Shown piece after piece: positions 48,701 to 58,956 of a stretch of 64,000 nt of DNA (position 1 is its first letter; each line of letters opens with the position of its first letter). Below the pieces are notes generated by a model, which was not told the origin of the DNA, made no database searches, and worked only from the letters and a program-made list of their open reading frames with translations. The DNA comes from Cryptomeria japonica. Taxonomy: Eukaryota; Streptophyta; Pinopsida; Cupressales; Cupressaceae. Both the position numbers and the translations under genes were made by a program. The DNA lies in assembly GCF_030272615.1 (NCBI RefSeq), contig NC_081407.1, positions 152,479,048 through 152,543,047 on the forward strand. The letters are read 5' to 3'.

Positions 48701-50034
48701 TTTCTCCATCTTTGTAAAAATGTTGTGAAAGATTCTCCTTCCTTTTGTTTCGTATTGCACAAGGTAGTAACTGAGACATCTATTTCAATGTTGTAAGAGA
48801 AATGCTGAATGAATGCCTCTGCTAATTCGCCCCATGACTTAATACCGGGAGGTAATTGAGAAAACCATTCCATCGCTTGATCTCCTAAGCTCTGTGGGAA
48901 CAACCTCATCAAGTATGTTTCTTCTGCCGCTACCTCAATGCAAGCTGTGAAGAATTGTCTTATATGTGCCTTGGGGTCTCCTCTCCCTCTATATTTGTCG
49001 AATTTTGGTGTTACAAAGTGCGGAGGAAACAGAGGCATTGGAATGCTCTTATCGAAGGGATAAGGGCATATATCTGTCATAGTATATGTGGGTTTTGATG
49101 TGCCCATGTCTTCCACTTTTTTTTGTAGATCTCTAATTTGTTGCTCCAAATTATTTTTGGGAGGAGATGGATTTCTTGTAGCATATCCCATGTTTGAAAC
49201 ACCCATTTGAGGAGGAGCTTGTTGCATGTATGGATGATACTGATCGTAGACATGTCCATATGGAGGTCTATATTGTTGCGACATGTATGGAGCACTTGGC
49301 ATAACTTCTTGTTGAGGGACCCCATATCTGTTTTGTGTGTATAAACCATATTCAATAGGCCTTTCATTTTCCATTGTGTTGCCCCCAATTTTGACATGAG
49401 GTCTCCTTGTGTCAAAATTTTGAGGATGTCCTTGTGTATCCACTTGTCTTAATTGACCCATATCTTGAGCATGTGTTTGAGCATAAGGCCTCCATGATGG
49501 TCTTTGAGTGTAAGTATCATATATTTGAGCTTGTGTATGTGGGATTGCCGGTTTTTGAAGCAGAACTGATGGTGACTCAGGCATCATATTCGGTCCTTTA
49601 TTTCCTCCACTATTTGGTCTCCTTTGATCCATGTTGGATTGAGCTTGTTGTGAGGGTCGACTTTCCATAAGTTGAGATAAGTCAAAATCATGCGGTATTT
49701 TAGCTCCACTTTGTGCCATCATGTTTAGAAAGTATTGACGATCTCTCCTCATTATCTCTTCAACCAATCTATTGAATTGAGGATCCATTATAGATTCTTG
49801 TATGTCTGCTGATAGTATTGAAGAGTTGTCAACATTGTCATTGTGTGTAGTATTGTTGTTTATAGCGTTTGCGCTTTCCACATTTGGATTGTTTCTATAA
49901 ACATTCATGTCCGGTAATGTAGTGTGCTCAGGATTGTAGAATAGATCATTGTCATACTCATAAGAACTCATGTTTGCGGATTCTTGAGCTTCTTTAGCTA
50001 TTCTCCTAGATTTTTGAAGGCGGGTTTCAACCAT
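45775..50034 (-). CDS. T6 gag-protease frame (1,419 codons)
   Basis: Start ATG 50034 (MVETRLQKSRR...); T10 has the same start at 63586. In order: a Gln/Pro/Tyr-rich N-terminal region (residues 1-300) with a short coil near 295-312; the conserved gag domain at about 330-480 (YLMRLFPQSL, AMEWFSQLP, LQRWRNLASRC); a Cys/His motif (FCEFHKSKGHKTSNC, about 611); aspartic protease near 850 (LIDGGAGLNIC, with DGG in place of the usual DSG/DTG); a G-patch near 1098 (GYDGKSPLGL); and an acidic tail of unknown role. The frame ends at a TAG but continues in phase into pol, so the stop is either a point mutation or a readthrough site. Encodes the particle protein and the maturation protease. Confidence 0.92.
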   Translation of the reverse strand: MVETRLQKSRRIAKEAQESANMSSYEYDNDLFYNPEHTTLPDMNVYRNNPNVESANAINNNTTHNDNVDNSSILSADIQESIMDPQFNRLVEEIMRRDRQYFLNMMAQSGAKIPHDFDLSQLMESRPSQQAQSNMDQRRPNSGGNKGPNMMPESPSVLLQKPAIPHTQAQIYDTYTQRPSWRPYAQTHAQDMGQLRQVDTQGHPQNFDTRRPHVKIGGNTMENERPIEYGLYTQNRYGVPQQEVMPSAPYMSQQYRPPYGHVYDQYHPYMQQAPPQMGVSNMGYATRNPSPPKNNLEQQIRDLQKKVEDMGTSKPTYTMTDICPYPFDKSIPMPLFPPHFVTPKFDKYRGRGDPKAHIRQFFTACIEVAAEETYLMRLFPQSLGDQAMEWFSQLPPGIKSWGELAEAFIQHFSYNIEIDVSVTTLCNTKQKEGESFTTFLQRWRNLASRCSCEIPQKQMVEMFTQNVNKAIAYDLRKACLSTFKDVIKKGLATEKVLIEQGFIKLFKENKEDFKGKDKPKFWNKNKNTVNDGVVDANTVRPKFVFSGSSSTNNQVNNQTAAKPRRKYTPLGEPLESVFKKLVANKVITVPDFPPYEPKVKPNWWNDDEFCEFHKSKGHKTSNCHRLKNIVQDLIDRGDIEIEGHSSNQEHEVFKEPFPKHDKGKGKVTDDQANYTRASYNYDSTINHISMDNHISTITIKNKNPENSSQRPKIVLKGVGSSSASTSECHVTTRRGKITLPGTSTKNTNLPSTKPEYDLVEQLGKTPALISILELLRISPAHKAILDKTLRDTAVPTDLNVDQFQAMVGYLSVPHSLTFTEADDASISQPHNAPLHIEAFIHKHRIKRVLIDGGAGLNICTLSTIKQLGYSDKAVNSTNQITIKAYDDEERSSKGTVTLPLRIGPVTKDVVCQALDLDLTYNILLGRPWIHEMRAVPSTYHQCIKFPHNGVEVTVNGDPNPFIYCNNLRSHTETIIPNNREATPSSAYIDPESLKPSTSKQGELRAKFQDKGMGEYTLNQTMFLRQVMNSPKEYGRPHPNKQISIMLLKWDPTVFQKWGELEEENLYKMLYKDAEEDTHDQIIIPCENYGKGFKILQRFGYDGKSPLGLRKEGVMEPLQPELTTRRERSKGLGFLNPKIHNKRTKQIWRVKVAEVQQEDDYSTDSNEWEWGSDKSSSDYELNETFREPEEPTEEEEFYKKFRVGQEPTHEDPAQDSFQGPRSRSHRMRTPVPEGATSDDNLDSLTIETDEESAIDDLDDYLDIPEYNHIFTINLANSENTKDLPLVHPQLIDWDQDGPAQLDTFQNDKAIVDYLGIRDDLPLGDHKAGYAIELNNMAYFGEGVGPSSRKNVKIKTKQGSYGENHIVALSDSKKVKRKDISEGENLSEAPEDGRLDILPTSYEEKSSMLVEETIKTNIGTT

Positions 50035-50519
50035 GAACTAGGTGTTTGACCAATATGTGAGAGACTAGATGAAAAATGAAAAGAGTATGGAAGACCAAGA
50101 GTTGTATGGAGTGTAAATGAATCTTGGGTGTACTTGCAATGTCCAAAGTGTAAGACCAAGTATGTAAGTAGTAGAGTAGGTGTGACTTCCAAAGAGAGGA
50201 TAGTTTCTCTTGATGAGGTAAGCTGACCTTGACTCTAAGTAAGACCAAATGAGACCCAAAGGTAAGAAACCTTGATGAGGGACCACTTAGCAAAGTGTAG
50301 TAGTATGTAGTGTGTTGACAAAGTATGATGAGGACAAGCAAGTGACCTTTTGACTCAAGTTTAGACAAGTATGAATGTAAAATGAGGTATGAAGCAATGA
50401 TGGACTATGTGAGACCTTAGAACAGGCTGAATGCTAGATTAAACCTGAAGAGACAACCTAGGAAGCTCAAGTATGCCGAAACTGATTTTCTTGGTTTGCT
50501 TGACTGTTAAAATTGTCAA

Positions 50520-50830
50520 ATCCTGACACAGACGCCTCTGTATACTTCACAGACGCGGTTTTAAGACACAGACGCTACTCTGTTTGATGCAGACGTGATT
50601 CTGAGATTTTCCTGTTGATGTTTACTGGGACTGTAACAGTTTTTTTTTTTTTTGCAATTGTGGACACAGACGCGCCTGTATACTTCACACACGCAATTCC
50701 CAGACACAGACGTGTCTCTGTTCGACACAGTCGCTGAAAGAAACACAAACGCTATTCTGTACTTCACAGACGCGTTTATCCGACACAGACGCAGTTTGAA
50801 CAGACACAGATGCGTTTCTGTAACCTTAGT
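50520..50830 (-). repeat. CAGACGC repeat cluster, gag-proximal
   Basis: About ten copies of a CACAGACGC(G) word separated by 12-30 variable bases, often followed by CTGTA or TTCTGTA. Some units form inverted pairs (CAGACGCG/CGCGTCTG). High CpG content contrasts with the AT-rich surroundings. Confidence 0.8.
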
Positions 50831-51989
50831 GCAATCTTTCCTATCTGTGAATTTGTTTTGTTGTGACCAAATCTGATTTTTTGACTATTTTTCGTGACAA
50901 GAGGACACAGTGTTGATGACTCAATGTTTGCAGACTGTTTAGACTCCAAAAAGTGTGTTGTTTGATGTAAAAAGTTTTTGCATACACTTGAAGACACAAA
51001 AGACACAATGTTTTGCTGTTTTGTCTTGAATGTTTGAGTGTTTTAGCATAAGACAAGCACAAATCTTAGGGCTGGCCAAGACAATAGTTGTTGATCCCAC
51101 ATAGGGTTTTACCCCTGAGGCTACGCTATTCAGAGCAGATACTTAGATGCTTGACCTCACTGGCTCCACCCTCGGCACTCACTTCTCGGGTCAGCCAAGC
51201 ATCAGTCCCCATGAAAACTCCCCATGGCGAACTTTGTATCTCTACTAAGAACCGTATGTGTGTGGGCCGCTACCAGAGGTCCGACCTCCTGCCTCAACAA
51301 CTAGAAGGATTTGGGCATCTAAAACAAAGAGGTGCTAGTAAGGGCATCCGCTCGTGTGGCCATACATGCGGCACTTTCAGCTCTGTAAATACAGAAGGCT
51401 CCCAGCCGGTAGGGGTTACGCCCTACAAATGATCAAATAAATTTGATCAAACGGGTTTATGGGGAGACATAGTGTCGGTATGAACTAATCAGCACACGTT
51501 ATTCATAGTTTTCACCATGAATACATTTGATCATAGTGGTTTGGATGAGGTGGGTTTTCCTCGCTACCACTTGGGTCGTTCTCTTCTCACTAGTAGTCCT
51601 AATGACCACATGGGAAGACAGGCCCTCTAAAGATTAAACAAAAAGAGCCTATTGCTCAAGACACAAAAGACAATGATTCAATTTTAGTGCACCAATTGAA
51701 GTGTTTGCTAAGCTATGAAAACAAGGCACACAATAAAAATTACAAAACCCTAGCTAAGGCCCTGCAACAAAATTGTTAGTAGTTTGGGTTGTTTCAAATG
51801 ATAACCCCTTCCTGCAAGCACACAAGTTAGGTAAATTTTAGAAAACCCAAAAAGACTTTGTGAAAAGGGGCCTTCAACAAAAACGTATTTGGCTCCAAAG
51901 CAAGCTGCACAAACCAGGTTAGCTAGATCTGCAAATGTTAGCCAAAAATAAACCAGATCTAAAACCCTAAGTACAAAATCCGAAAACCC

Positions 51990-52275
51990 GAATCAACGAA
52001 ACTTGAAAAATTTGCAAAACAGAAGGCACAGACGCCTTTATACCAGACACAGACGCGTCTGAACTACACAGACGCGGTTCTGTAGTTCACAGACACGATC
52101 AAAGGTCACAGACGCGACTCAAGAACTCAGGAGCGATGAGATCCGGCACAGACGCGGTTAAAATTCTCAGACGCGATTCCAGAAACCTGCAAAAATAAAA
52201 ATCTGGCAAAAACATGGGCGCGATTCACGATATCACAGACGCTTCTGAAACACAAAAACGCGATCCGAACACTCG
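51990..52275 (-). repeat. CAGACGC repeat cluster, primer-site-proximal
   Basis: About ten copies of the same word, including a near-palindrome CACAGACGCGTCTG at about 52047. The copy at 38280-38520 is the duplicated version. Similar clusters occur in T10 at 61545-61760 and 62920-63090. Confidence 0.8.
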
Positions 52276-52374
52276 CAAACGCGGAAAAAACCTAAAATGT
52301 CGTCGAAATCGTCTGATCTGCAACTTCAAAAATGCAAAATCTGCAACAAAAATGTTAAATGCAAAGAGACAAGA

Positions 52375-52392
52375 GTCCCACCGGGCGTGCCA
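52375..52392 (-). promoter_or_regulatory. T6 primer-binding site
   Basis: Minus strand TGGCACGCCCGGTGGGAC, three bases after the LTR end. It begins TGG, as tRNA-primed sites do, and is GC-rich. I do not assign the tRNA. The same site occurs at 38620-38637 and, decayed, at 61396-61413. Confidence 0.82.
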
Positions 52393-52395
52393 AAA

Positions 52396-53169
52396 TGTAT
52401 ATGGTGAAAATGGATAACAAATAACAACAATATTGAAAGACTAAAATGGATTCAACCACCAAACCCTAGCCTAAAAATGAACAAAGATCCACCATAACAT
52501 ATGAAGATAACCTAAGACAATGCAAAATAACTCAAAATCATAAAGATTATACCATCACATGTCCAATAGGGTTTTGATCTCCATTCTTCCTATCTCCATT
52601 GATCTTGTTTGATATGCTTGCTCTCGGATTTTTGTATGCACAAGAGCTCAATAAAGAACGGAATGTGGTTGCAAGTGGAATTGTAGTGTAGCCAAGTTGC
52701 ATGAAAGATCATTAGCATCTGTTATTAGGGTTTGACAATGAAGAAAGCATCTCCTTAAATAGAAGACACAATAAGAAATGGAGGGTTAAGATTGAGAGGT
52801 GTAAAAAAAGAGGTCGGCTAGGATTAGAGGGTAGGTAAAAGAAATACCAAAATAATGAAAGGGGTAGGTAGTGTAGGAATTAAGAGATGAATGACATGTG
52901 TCATGTGTAGAAAAAGATAATGAATTAATTAAATAAATAAAGATTTATTTAATTAATAGAAGAAGTAGGACAATTAAATAAATAAAATATTTATTTAATT
53001 TAGGAAAGGGATAATTTAAATAAATAAATGTATTTATTTAAATTAGAAATAAGGCTAGAAGAGGATAAATGAATTAATTAAATAAATAAAAATTTATTTA
53101 ATTAATAGAAGAATTAGGCTTAGATAATTAAATTTATTTAATTAGACATGACAATTTTAGGTGTCTACA
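52396..53169 (-). mobile_element. T6: right (5') LTR with promoter
   Basis: A 774-bp partner of 38641-39414. On the minus strand a TATTTAAGG box at 52753-52761 occupies the position of TATATAAGG in the T10 LTR, so it is the probable promoter of the element RNA. Four AT-rich inverted repeats lie upstream of it (52920-53110). Confidence 0.92.
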
Positions 53170-54069
53170 AGCGCTAATTATTTGAATTTTTATTTTAGAT
53201 TTGGTTGTATGGAATTACATTAAATTCTTTTGTTTTCCATTGATTCGCCATCCCACGTACCCCATTTTCCTATGCATAGTCTCTACTTTACAATTTTCAT
53301 ACATATCTTCTAGAGCATTTAAAAGCACTTTATGTGCCTTGTCTAAACTTCCACGTTTTGCATGGTTAAAAGTCTTTATATGCTTTGTCTGGCTTCATTT
53401 TAGTTTTTTTTAAAAGAGATTAGGGGAGATGAGATAGAATGTGTGCACCCTAATTTCACGCTTCTCAAAATCATATGTGGACATTTCAAAAAAAAATGAA
53501 TTTTACACAGCAGCTTACTTGTCAAGCCCCCTATTCAAAAACAAAATTTCAAGTCCATATGGTCAAATATGATGCTACATCAGCATGTATTTTTGTGAAG
53601 GTGTCCAAAATGGTCCCAAATTGTCATAAGATCCATAGGTGTTCACTAAGTCATGTTTAGTTGTGCGTTGATGTGGCATCACAACAATGGCTTTTTTTTT
53701 AATTTTAGAGGTACTTTTTTTAGGATAAGCATTGACATGACATTTTTAGGGCACCACTATTGGTCTAAAAGTGTCTATGTACTATAACATGCAGTATTGG
53801 TACCCCTCTCACCTACTGGTCCCTCTCCCCTAATTTGTTATTACTTTTTTTTACGGTTAGCTTGTTAGTAGTTTTTAATTATTATTTTTTAAATAGTTAG
53901 TTTGTTAATAGTTTTTAATTGTTAGTTTTTTTAAATTGTTAGTTTGTTAGTAATTTTTAATTATTAGTTTTTAAGTAGTTAGTTTGTTAGCGGTTTTTTT
54001 TTTAATTGTTAGTTTGATATTCGTTTTAATTGTTAAATGGTGATAGTTTTAGATTAGTTGATTGAGGTT
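53170..54069 (+). repeat. 900-bp duplicated flank, right copy
   Basis: The partner of 37304-38203, beginning with the target-site AGCGC. Unlike the left copy it continues past GTT (54067-54069) into further T-rich DNA, so this side is probably the original flank. Non-coding. Confidence 0.92.
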
Positions 54070-54640
54070 TTATTTAGTTTAATTTAGTTAATTTAGATTT
54101 TGTTAAATTAGATTTTAGATTTTAGATTTTTAAATTAGAATTTAGATTTTTGTTTTTTAAATTAGATTTTATATTTAGTTTTTTTTTTATTAGATTTCAA
54201 AATTTTAACTTTTGTTAATTAGTTTTTTAATTTAACTTTAGATTAGATTGTTAATTAGATTTTTAATTTGTTAATTAGATTTTTATTTTTTGTTAATTAG
54301 ATTTTTTTTAGATTAGTTTTTAATTAATTAGATTAATTTTTTAATTTTCTTATTAGACTAGATTTTAATTCTAGATTAAAATTAAATTTTTAATTTGTTA
54401 ATTAGATTTTAACTTTTGTTAATTAGATCAACTAATTTTCATTTTTTTAGACTTTTAGTTTAAATTTTATTTAAGTGGGTTAAACTAGACTAATTTGTAG
54501 CCTAGAATTAGCTAGCTAACGGGTTAGATAGATTTGTTTTTGCTTTTTTTTCCAAGTTATTTAGGTTAGAAAGTTTGTTTTAGCTTAGATTTTTCAGTTA
54601 TTAGTTTAAACTTTTTTTGTTAGCTATAGGGTTTGTTTTG
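54070..54640 (+). other. T-rich low-complexity sequence
   Basis: Dominated by variations of TTAGATTTT and TTAATTAGATTTT. No gene. It may be the decayed 5' part of T7 or plain low-complexity DNA. Confidence 0.6.
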
Positions 54641-56782
54641 TTTATTGAGCTTGTTCCAAAAACAAAAAAACTTGGATGCTAATCAAGTTTGAATTTTGCC
54701 TTGTACAGGGCATCCATTCTCTCTTGTCGAAGATATATCTTGAAACTACTAATGACATTTGGTGTAGGACGTTTGATGAAGACTTGATTTTGAAACCATT
54801 TATTATAAAAAAAACTTCAATTGGTGCTTTAAAATTAACTATTGTATTTTGTGTCTTGAGCAATAGGCTCCTTGTGTTTTACGTTTTAGAGGGTCTACCG
54901 CTCGAGAAGCCCTTAAGGCCAAGTGAGAGGGAATGACCCAAGTGGTAACAAGGGTAAGGCCAAGCCCATCCAAGCCACTATAAATAAATGTGTTTGTAAG
55001 GAAACTTGCAGGCATAGGTGTCGATATGTCATACTGATGTATGTCTCCCTCAACATCTATGTGATGTGTAAAAACCCGCAAGAGCTAGGAGGCCTCATTA
55101 ATTTGAGAAAAATATTGCATGTATGGCCACCTGGATGGATGCCCTTACTAGAAAATTATTGTTTTAGCAACCAAAAACCTTCTACTTTTTGACTCAGCTG
55201 TTGTGATACGCGTATGTTGAAGAAACCCCTCATGTACCCTTCATTTTGAGATAGAAATTTTCTCGAGATCTTCAGGTCTTTAGAAATTTGAAGCTTGATA
55301 TGCCTGATAAGTGAGTGTCATGTAAGGGGGAGTTATTTCTACCAAGATTCTATCTATCCAACTGAATGTGGTATTTTATTGCAAGGGGATTCAACAAGGA
55401 TTGTCCTAGCCAACTTTAGCATTGTGCTTGAATGTGTTTTTATTTCAAAAGTAAACAAATATTTTGTATGTCATGATTTATGTGTGAGTTCAAAACACAC
55501 AAGAACACATCAACAAATCAACGTGCTTGTACCATAGTTGAAACTGAAACATTGAACTTGCATTTCCATTGGTCTATGTAGTAGCACACCTATGCCCCAC
55601 AAGTTTGTGAAGAAGTCCATATACCATCACTCTAGGAAAAAGCAGTCCAACCCAAAGGTCATTCAAAAGAGGAGATGATTCTTATACAAAAATCATAAAA
55701 TTTTATTGAAACATCGCACATTCTACATCATTATTGAGATTTCTGAAATGGTCTTACAACAAAATTTGAACCTGAGCCCTTGAGATCACAAGATTTATTT
55801 TTTAGAAGAGCCTTATCACAAGCACATATCAAAGGATAATATATTCGACTGTCTTATCTCCCAAAACCAGTAAGCTTATAGAGACATCATTTTGGAGTTT
55901 TGATATTTTCAGTTCCTTGCATAGTCACATCATTCTAGATCATCACACTTTTAGGACCTTGCATATCACCCTTAGATCATACCCTTGCATACTTCCTTTA
56001 GGTCTTAACCTCGCATCACATCCTTAGGTTCCACCATTAGGTCAAACCTTAGCCAAAAACTATTAGGTCAAACCTTTTCATAGCACCTTTAGGTCAAACC
56101 TTTGCATACCACCATCATATTATACCCTTGCATCGTTCCCTTAGATCATACCCATAATCTTTGCATAGCCCAAAAAAAATCCAAAAAACCCAAAAAAATT
56201 CTTGAACTTAGGATTTCTCGTCTTATCTCTGACATCAACTTTCAATCATCAATCACCCTTATCACTTGAGGTGCATCTTTCTTGAGTTAGGGAACATATC
56301 AATGTCTTTGAGTTGGTATTCCACTTGGAGTTCATCATCTCCTATCATAGCATACCCTCTTTCTGATCACTTATCCTTATTTCTATCTATCATAGCACAT
56401 GTCAAACCTCACATTGCAAATATTTCCAAACCTAGAGTATCCTTAGTCCTTGCATCAAACATCATTCATCCTCATATCCCATTTAAGGTTTATCTCCACA
56501 TCACTTTCCTATCATATAGATCACATTTTTCATCAATCCTTTAGCACATTCCCATCTCAATCATATCACATAGATTGCATTTTTCCATTGATCCTTATCA
56601 CCTCCCAATCTCACCTTCTTATCATATAGTTTGCACCTTAATCTTTGCATTGATCCTTAGTTACATCCTAATCTCACTCATATCATATAGTTCCCCTTTT
56701 CACTTTAGGGTTTTCATCATACCTTGAGTCTCATTCATCGTTATATCCATAAACCTTAGATCAAACATCAGAACAATCACTT
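54641..56782 (+). mobile_element. T7: leader of a diverged Tat element
   Basis: Recognised because 54870-55150 resembles the conserved leader block of T10 (62080-62400) and T6: AATGACCCAAGTGGTAACAA, CCACTATAAATAA and GCATGTATGGCCACCTG all recur in order. The CAGACGC clusters are absent. Instead a degenerate repeat of about 30 bases around TTAGGTCAAACCTTTGCATA fills 55930-56170, with looser copies to 56720. No LTR was found to its left. Confidence 0.65.
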
Positions 56783-57772
56783 ATGTCTCCTAACTCAAGA
56801 ATCAAAATGTTTCAAAACCATCTATTTCAATATGGAGAAAAACTTATTGATTTTGATTCAGAAGAACACATTAGTGTTGCAACTAGTGAAACTAGTGAAA
56901 CAAGCGATAGAGAAATAACTCAATCTACCATTGACGAAGCGTTTCACGATCATAGATTTACTAAACCTGATCCATGAGCATACTTAAAATCTCTTGCTGA
57001 CAAGGGAATTAAATTGCCACCTAATTTTGACATATCATTGCTCATAGTTAAGGACAAACCGAGAGTTAGTGAATCTAAACCTAGAAGGAAAGACAATGAG
57101 GAGAGGATAAAAGATCACAGACCTTTCTACTTGCAACCAGGATGGAAGAGATCTATGAAAACAACAAAACACACACCTACCAATAATCTCATTTTGAATG
57201 AATTAAGAGTATTGAGACAAGAATTAGACACTCTCAAGAATAAGAAGGCATCACCACACAAGTTTTTCATTGAGGACATATGTCCCTATCCTTTTGATTT
57301 GAGAATTTTGATGCCACCTTTTCCTATTCATTGGGGGATACCAAAACTGGTTAAGTATAGAAGAAAAGGGGACCCTAAAGATCACTTGAGAGAATTTTAC
57401 ACTAGTACCTTAGAATTTCCAGTGGATGAAACATACCTTATGAGACTATTTTCTTGCAGTCTTAGAGGAAGCGCTATGGAATGGTTCTCCCAATTACCTC
57501 TGACTATCAAATCATTCCAAGAATTGGGTGATAATTTTATCTCACACTGTGCTTACAACTGCGAACATGAGGTGACCATGATGGACCTCTTCAACACAAA
57601 ACAAAAACAAGGAGAATCCTTTGTATCATTTTTGCAAAGATGGAGAGATTTGACAAAAAGATAACCTTATGATAGTTCCAATAAACAACTTGTTGACCTC
57701 TTTTGTTGCAATTTAAACAAAGAAATTGGATGAGAACTTCGCCTTAATTGTTTGACACCTTTTGTAAGAATT
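56783..57772 (+). pseudogene. T7 gag fragment (Tat lineage)
   Basis: Start ATG 56783. The frame stays in phase through stops at 56975 and 57662. The gag core is clear: FFIEDICPYPFDLRI, YLMRLFSCSL, AMEWFSQLPLTIKS and FLQRWRDLTKR, aligning with T6 gag (DICPYPFD, AMEWFSQLPPGIKS, FLQRWRNLASR). The recognisable gag ends just before 57773, where the C8 LTR begins. Knuckle, protease and pol are not in the window. Confidence 0.88.
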
Positions 57773-58219
57773 TGTCAAATATAGCCAAGATCTAGAGCAC
57801 AATGAATAACACAAGAGAGAGAGACAAAATTTTTTATGAGAATAAACTATATTCAAATCAAGACACAAAATACCATCAACTGGATAATTATATACAATGT
57901 AGATGAGCATGCTTATAAAGGCAAGGCCATATGGATATGTGAGCACACAACCATGACGTGTGGCTCAATGAGAAACAAGCATAGGTAAGGGTAGTTAGGA
58001 GTAGGTAGGAGAAATAATAAAATATTCTAAAAGAGATGGATCACCCACTAAAGGTGGAATGTAACAACAAGATAAGACCATAAAAGGTGGAATTTATTCT
58101 ACACACATCTTCCCTATGTGCACACTTCCCTAAGTGTCTCATATCCAAACTACTATGAAATGCATTACCCTGAGTCAACTTAAGTAAAGTGTAATTATGA
58201 GACATAATTTACACTAACA
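57773..58219 (-). mobile_element. C8: 3' LTR of a minus-strand copia element
   Basis: About 447 bp from TGTCAAATATAG to ACACTAACA. It is followed by CCCCCCCTAAAG, whose complement CTTTAGGGGGGG is a polypurine tract like that of C5. The right LTR is not found, so no target duplication can be checked; GAATT (57768-57772) would be the left copy. Confidence 0.72.
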
Positions 58220-58956
58220 CCCCCCCTAAAGTGCAACTTAGGGGAATGTAGACTCAAGCCAACAATGCAAGATGGGTCCTAGCTACGAGGCCATGTTATG
58301 TACCCATGTACAAATGAAAATGTATGCAAACCAATGCAATCTCTCACAAATAGAGAAAGAGAGAAAAACCCAATGGGAAAAAAATCCCCCCCAAAAGAGA
58401 GATGAAAACTATACAAAAAGAAATCTCAAAGAAGTATGAGAAGGAAAAAACCCCATGTGAGGAAAGATTCCCCCCCATAAGAGAGAAGAAGAGAGACCAA
58501 GTAGCCCCCCCCCCTCCCCCACTCAATGTATAATTTGCAACAATGGTAAAAACTCAAAATTGAATGAAGAAACTGCTCCACAATCGTTGAACAATGTTCC
58601 TCCCCTTAGGAAGAAACAAAACCAAAGGTGTATCCATGACGTCTCCCCAGTCATGAATGGAAGATGTAGGAAAAAAACTCAAGATATAAAACCTGTTCAA
58701 GTGTGCCCATGTCAATACTGAAAGTTGCCTCCTCCAAATCAGGTGTACTGATCCAAACTGTTGAAAAAGGAAATCCAAGATCTAGTGGAGATGAATGTAG
58801 AACAAGATCCAAAGACTCATATGTCTCCTCTAAGGATAAAGAGACCTCCTCAAAGTGTTGTACATAAGAATCCACAATCATGTCAACCTCAAAATAATGA
58901 TCATGTAGAGAATGAACAAGAGGGTCAGAGTGTTCCCTCACAACAATTGAAGAAAG
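58220..58956 (-). mobile_element. C8: distal internal remnant
   Basis: 58250-58400 parallels the C5 sequence just inside its 3' LTR (GATGGGTCC, then AATAGAGAAA, then TGGGAAAAA), so this is the tail of a related copia element. A minus frame at 58651-58965 and a plus frame from 58761 have no recognisable domain. Homopolymer C runs lie at 58508-58520. The rest of C8 has been lost at the C9 boundary. Confidence 0.55.

Larger units (their letters stand above)
50035..52374 (-). other. T6 5' leader with two repeat clusters and a conserved block
   Basis: A 2.3-kb leader between primer site and gag. Two clusters of CACAGACGCG-type words (50520-50830 and 51990-52275) flank a GC-richer segment at 51060-51660. 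That segment resembles 62080-62660 in T10 (opposite orientation in the window, same orientation in the element) and, more weakly, 54870-55150 in T7. No protein is predicted. A structured RNA for packaging or translation is possible (inference). Confidence 0.75.
38641..53169 (-). mobile_element. T6: young Tat-lineage Ty3/gypsy element, 14.5 kb
   Basis: Two 774-bp LTRs of equal length that differ at few positions. Between them on the minus strand: primer site, 2.3-kb repeat-rich leader, one long gag-pol frame with an archaeal-type second RNase H, a 3.1-kb 3' region carrying an antisense PMD gene fragment, and a polypurine tract. The extra RNase H after the normal one is diagnostic of the Tat lineage. 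The LTR similarity and uninterrupted frame phase point to recent insertion. The right flank AGCGC fits the duplication at 37121; the left flank is rearranged. Confidence 0.93.

Noticed and set aside
51990-52275. CAGACGC words as a CRISPR or satellite array
   Set aside because: Word is short, spacing irregular, and position is fixed in the Tat leader.
53800-54640. T-rich TTAGTTTTTAATTG stretch as a promoter or matrix-attachment region
   Set aside because: Low-complexity sequence with no supporting signal; composition alone is not evidence.
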